Positions 62,367 to 64,000 of a stretch of 64,000 nucleotides of DNA are shown here, piece by piece. Positions within the stretch are counted from its first letter, which is position 1. The number at the start of each line of letters is the position of its first letter. The notes under the pieces were generated by a model that worked only from the letters and a program-made list of their open reading frames with translations, did no database searches and was not told the DNA's origin. The DNA lies in NCBI RefSeq assembly GCF_000382425.1, contig NZ_KB908291.1:1-64000 (forward strand), read 5' to 3'. The translations under genes were made by a program, and so were the position numbers. Origin of the DNA: Empedobacter brevis NBRC 14943 = ATCC 43319. Its GTDB lineage: Bacteria > Bacteroidota > Bacteroidia > Flavobacteriales > Weeksellaceae.

Positions 62367-63392
62367 ATGAAATTTAAAGCTGCAGAGATTGCGCAATTAT
62401 TGCAAGGAACCGTAAAAGGTGATGCAAATGTAGAGGTTTCCACATTGTCGAAGATAGAGGAGGGAAAAGAGGGGTCGATTTCGTTTTTAGCTAATCCGAA
62501 ATACGAACATTTTATCTATTCAACCAATGCTTCTATTGTGATTGTGAGTAAAGATTTTGTGGCAACAGATTCCATTTCGTCTACATTGATTGTGGTTGAT
62601 GATGCTTACCAGGCTTTTACACAATTATTGCAATATTATCATACCATCAAAAATAATAAAATAGGGATAGAAGAATATACAAAGGTAAGTTCTACTGCTC
62701 AACTAGGGGATAATGTATATATTGGAAGTTTTTCTTATATTGGAGCTAATGTTTCAATTGGGAATAATGTAAAGATATATCCAAATGTGACGATTGGCGA
62801 TTATGCTAAGATTGGGGATAATACCATTTTGCATTCAGGTGTACAAGTATATGCAGAATGTGAAATAGGTCAGAATTGTATCCTCCATTCGAATGTGGTG
62901 ATTGGTGCTGATGGTTTTGGTTTTGCGCCAAATCCTGACGGATCTTTTGAAAAAATTCCTCAAATAGGGAATGTCTTGATAGAAGATAATGTAGAAATTG
63001 GAGCAGGATCGACGATAGATAGAGCAACGATGGGGTCGACAATTATTCGTAAAGGGGTAAAATTAGATAACCAGATTCAAGTTGCACATAACGTACAAAT
63101 AGGAGAAAATACTGTAATTGCTTCGCAAAGTGGAGTAGCAGGTTCGACTAAAATTGGACGCAATTGTATGATTGGAGGACAGGTTGGTATTGCTGGACAC
63201 TTGACAATAGGAGATTTTGTTCAAGTACAAGCTCAAAGTGGTATTAACACAGATGTAGAAAATAAAACGCAATTGTATGGATCACCTGCAATGGACGCAT
63301 CAAGTTTCAGAAAATCATACGTGCACTTTAGAAAGTTTCCTGAAATTGTGAAACGAATCGATAAATTAGAAAAAGAGAACAAACAAAAGTAG
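62367..63392 (+). CDS. lpxD: UDP-3-O-acylglucosamine N-acyltransferase
   Basis: About 341 residues from the ATG at 62367; the TTG nine bases upstream overlaps the promoter box. N-terminal uridine-binding domain to about residue 100 (GSISFLANPKYEHFIYSTNAS), then hexapeptide repeats of a left-handed helix (NVYIGSFSYIGANVSIGNNVKIYPNVTIG...). LHSNVVIGADGFGFAP and QVAHNVQIGENTVIASQSGVAG contain the catalytic His. Adds the second 3-hydroxyacyl chain in lipid A synthesis. lpxC follows after 6 bases. Confidence 0.95.
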   Translation: MKFKAAEIAQLLQGTVKGDANVEVSTLSKIEEGKEGSISFLANPKYEHFIYSTNASIVIVSKDFVATDSISSTLIVVDDAYQAFTQLLQYYHTIKNNKIGIEEYTKVSSTAQLGDNVYIGSFSYIGANVSIGNNVKIYPNVTIGDYAKIGDNTILHSGVQVYAECEIGQNCILHSNVVIGADGFGFAPNPDGSFEKIPQIGNVLIEDNVEIGAGSTIDRATMGSTIIRKGVKLDNQIQVAHNVQIGENTVIASQSGVAGSTKIGRNCMIGGQVGIAGHLTIGDFVQVQAQSGINTDVENKTQLYGSPAMDASSFRKSYVHFRKFPEIVKRIDKLEKENKQK

Positions 63393-63398
63393 AAGTTA

Positions 63399-64000
63399 AT
63401 GTCTGATAAACAAAAAACTTTAGCGAATGAAGCCGTTCTAAAAGGTGTTGGCTTACATACAGGTAAATTTGTTACCTTAACATTTAAACCAGCTGAACCT
63501 GATACCGGATTTGTATTTGTAAGAACAGATTTAGAAGGTCAACCTCAAGTAGAAGCTGATGCTCAGTATGTGGTGAGTACGGCTAGAGGAACAACTTTAG
63601 AAAAGAAAGGAGTTAAAGTACATACAACAGAGCATGTTTTAGCAGCTTTAGTGGGTATGGATATTGACAATTGTTATATTGAAATTGACAATGCCGAACC
63701 ACCAATTATGGATGGTTCTTCTCGCTTTTTTGTGGAAGCCATAGAATCAGCTGGTATTGTAGAACAAGATAAAGACAGAGAATATTACAGAATTAAAGAA
63801 ATTGTGACTTATGTGGATCCTGAAACAGGATCTGAAATTACTGCTATTCCAGCAGATGAATACCAAGTTACAGCGATGGTAGATTTTGGAACGAAAGTTT
63901 TAGGAACTCAAAATGCGACATTAACTTCTGTAAAGAATTTCAAACAAGATATATCACAAGCAAGAACTTTTTGTTTTTTGCATGAATTAGAGCAATTATT
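63399..64000 (+). CDS. lpxC: UDP-3-O-acyl-N-acetylglucosamine deacetylase (3' end outside window)
   Basis: The first 200 residues are seen and the frame runs off the window end. LKGVGLHTGKFVTLTFKPAE is the start of LpxC, VHTTEHVLAALVGMDIDN holds the first zinc His, and AEPPIMDGSSRFFVEAIE the substrate loop; QARTFCFLHELEQL ends the visible part. Carries out the committed step of lipid A synthesis. In Bacteroidota the gene is usually fused to fabZ, which would lie beyond 64000. Confidence 0.93.
   Translation, partial: MSDKQKTLANEAVLKGVGLHTGKFVTLTFKPAEPDTGFVFVRTDLEGQPQVEADAQYVVSTARGTTLEKKGVKVHTTEHVLAALVGMDIDNCYIEIDNAEPPIMDGSSRFFVEAIESAGIVEQDKDREYYRIKEIVTYVDPETGSEITAIPADEYQVTAMVDFGTKVLGTQNATLTSVKNFKQDISQARTFCFLHELEQL

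Overview
The window is A+T-rich DNA from a member of the Bacteroidota, most likely a flavobacterium of the Weeksellaceae type. The evidence is a type IX secretion regulator (PorX), a protein with a type B T9SS sorting domain, a TonB receptor with a DUF4876 partner, the lpxD-lpxC gene order, and repeated TAnnTTTG promoter boxes with no clear Shine-Dalgarno sites. I saw no rRNA, tRNA, transposase or CRISPR array.

Layout. 1-4.5 kb: the 3' end of an Rhs polymorphic-toxin gene and its candidate immunity gene, then a decayed series of displaced Rhs tips, each followed by a small candidate immunity gene (one is DUF2750). 4.5-10.1 kb: a minus-strand operon of a TonB-dependent receptor, a DUF4876 lipoprotein and an outer-membrane protein, behind a palindromic operator. 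10.4-16.8 kb: a large metallophosphoesterase/beta-barrel lipoprotein, a divergent HD-domain protein with a Pycsar-effector-like membrane module, a small lipoprotein, a VOC protein and an OsmC protein. 16.9-20.1 kb: three secreted proteins, the last with a T9SS sorting domain. 20.1-26.3 kb: two FMN reductases, an AraC regulator and a divergent TolC/HlyD/MFS efflux operon. 26.4-43.0 kb: housekeeping genes (thioesterase, nitronate monooxygenase, MATE pump, acyl-CoA synthetase, peptidases, thioredoxin-like protein, LpxK, purine nucleoside phosphorylase, cyclic-nucleotide phosphodiesterase, S9 peptidase). 43.4-45.2 kb: a universal stress protein and an alpha/beta hydrolase.

45.4-54.9 kb is the most unusual part. 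Every gene lies on the minus strand, alone or in a small group, and each group ends in a related fold-back element whose outer end carries CTAAC/GTTAG. Two copies of a ~390-bp direct repeat (50.3 and 54.5 kb) end at the same GTTAG step with a TAnnTTTG box pointing into the next gene. This looks like an integron-type cassette array with two leader copies and no integrase in the window. Its cargo includes an AAA/TOPRIM ATPase, a phosphotransferase, an S41 protease, DUF3667 and TPM proteins, and several unknowns.

55-64 kb returns to core genes: a YqiA-like esterase, an OprO/P-type porin, a tiny membrane protein, alanine dehydrogenase, tsaE, porX, an HD phosphohydrolase, lpxD and the start of lpxC. 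LpxK, LpxD and LpxC all serve lipid A synthesis. PorX and the type B protein both belong to the type IX secretion system.
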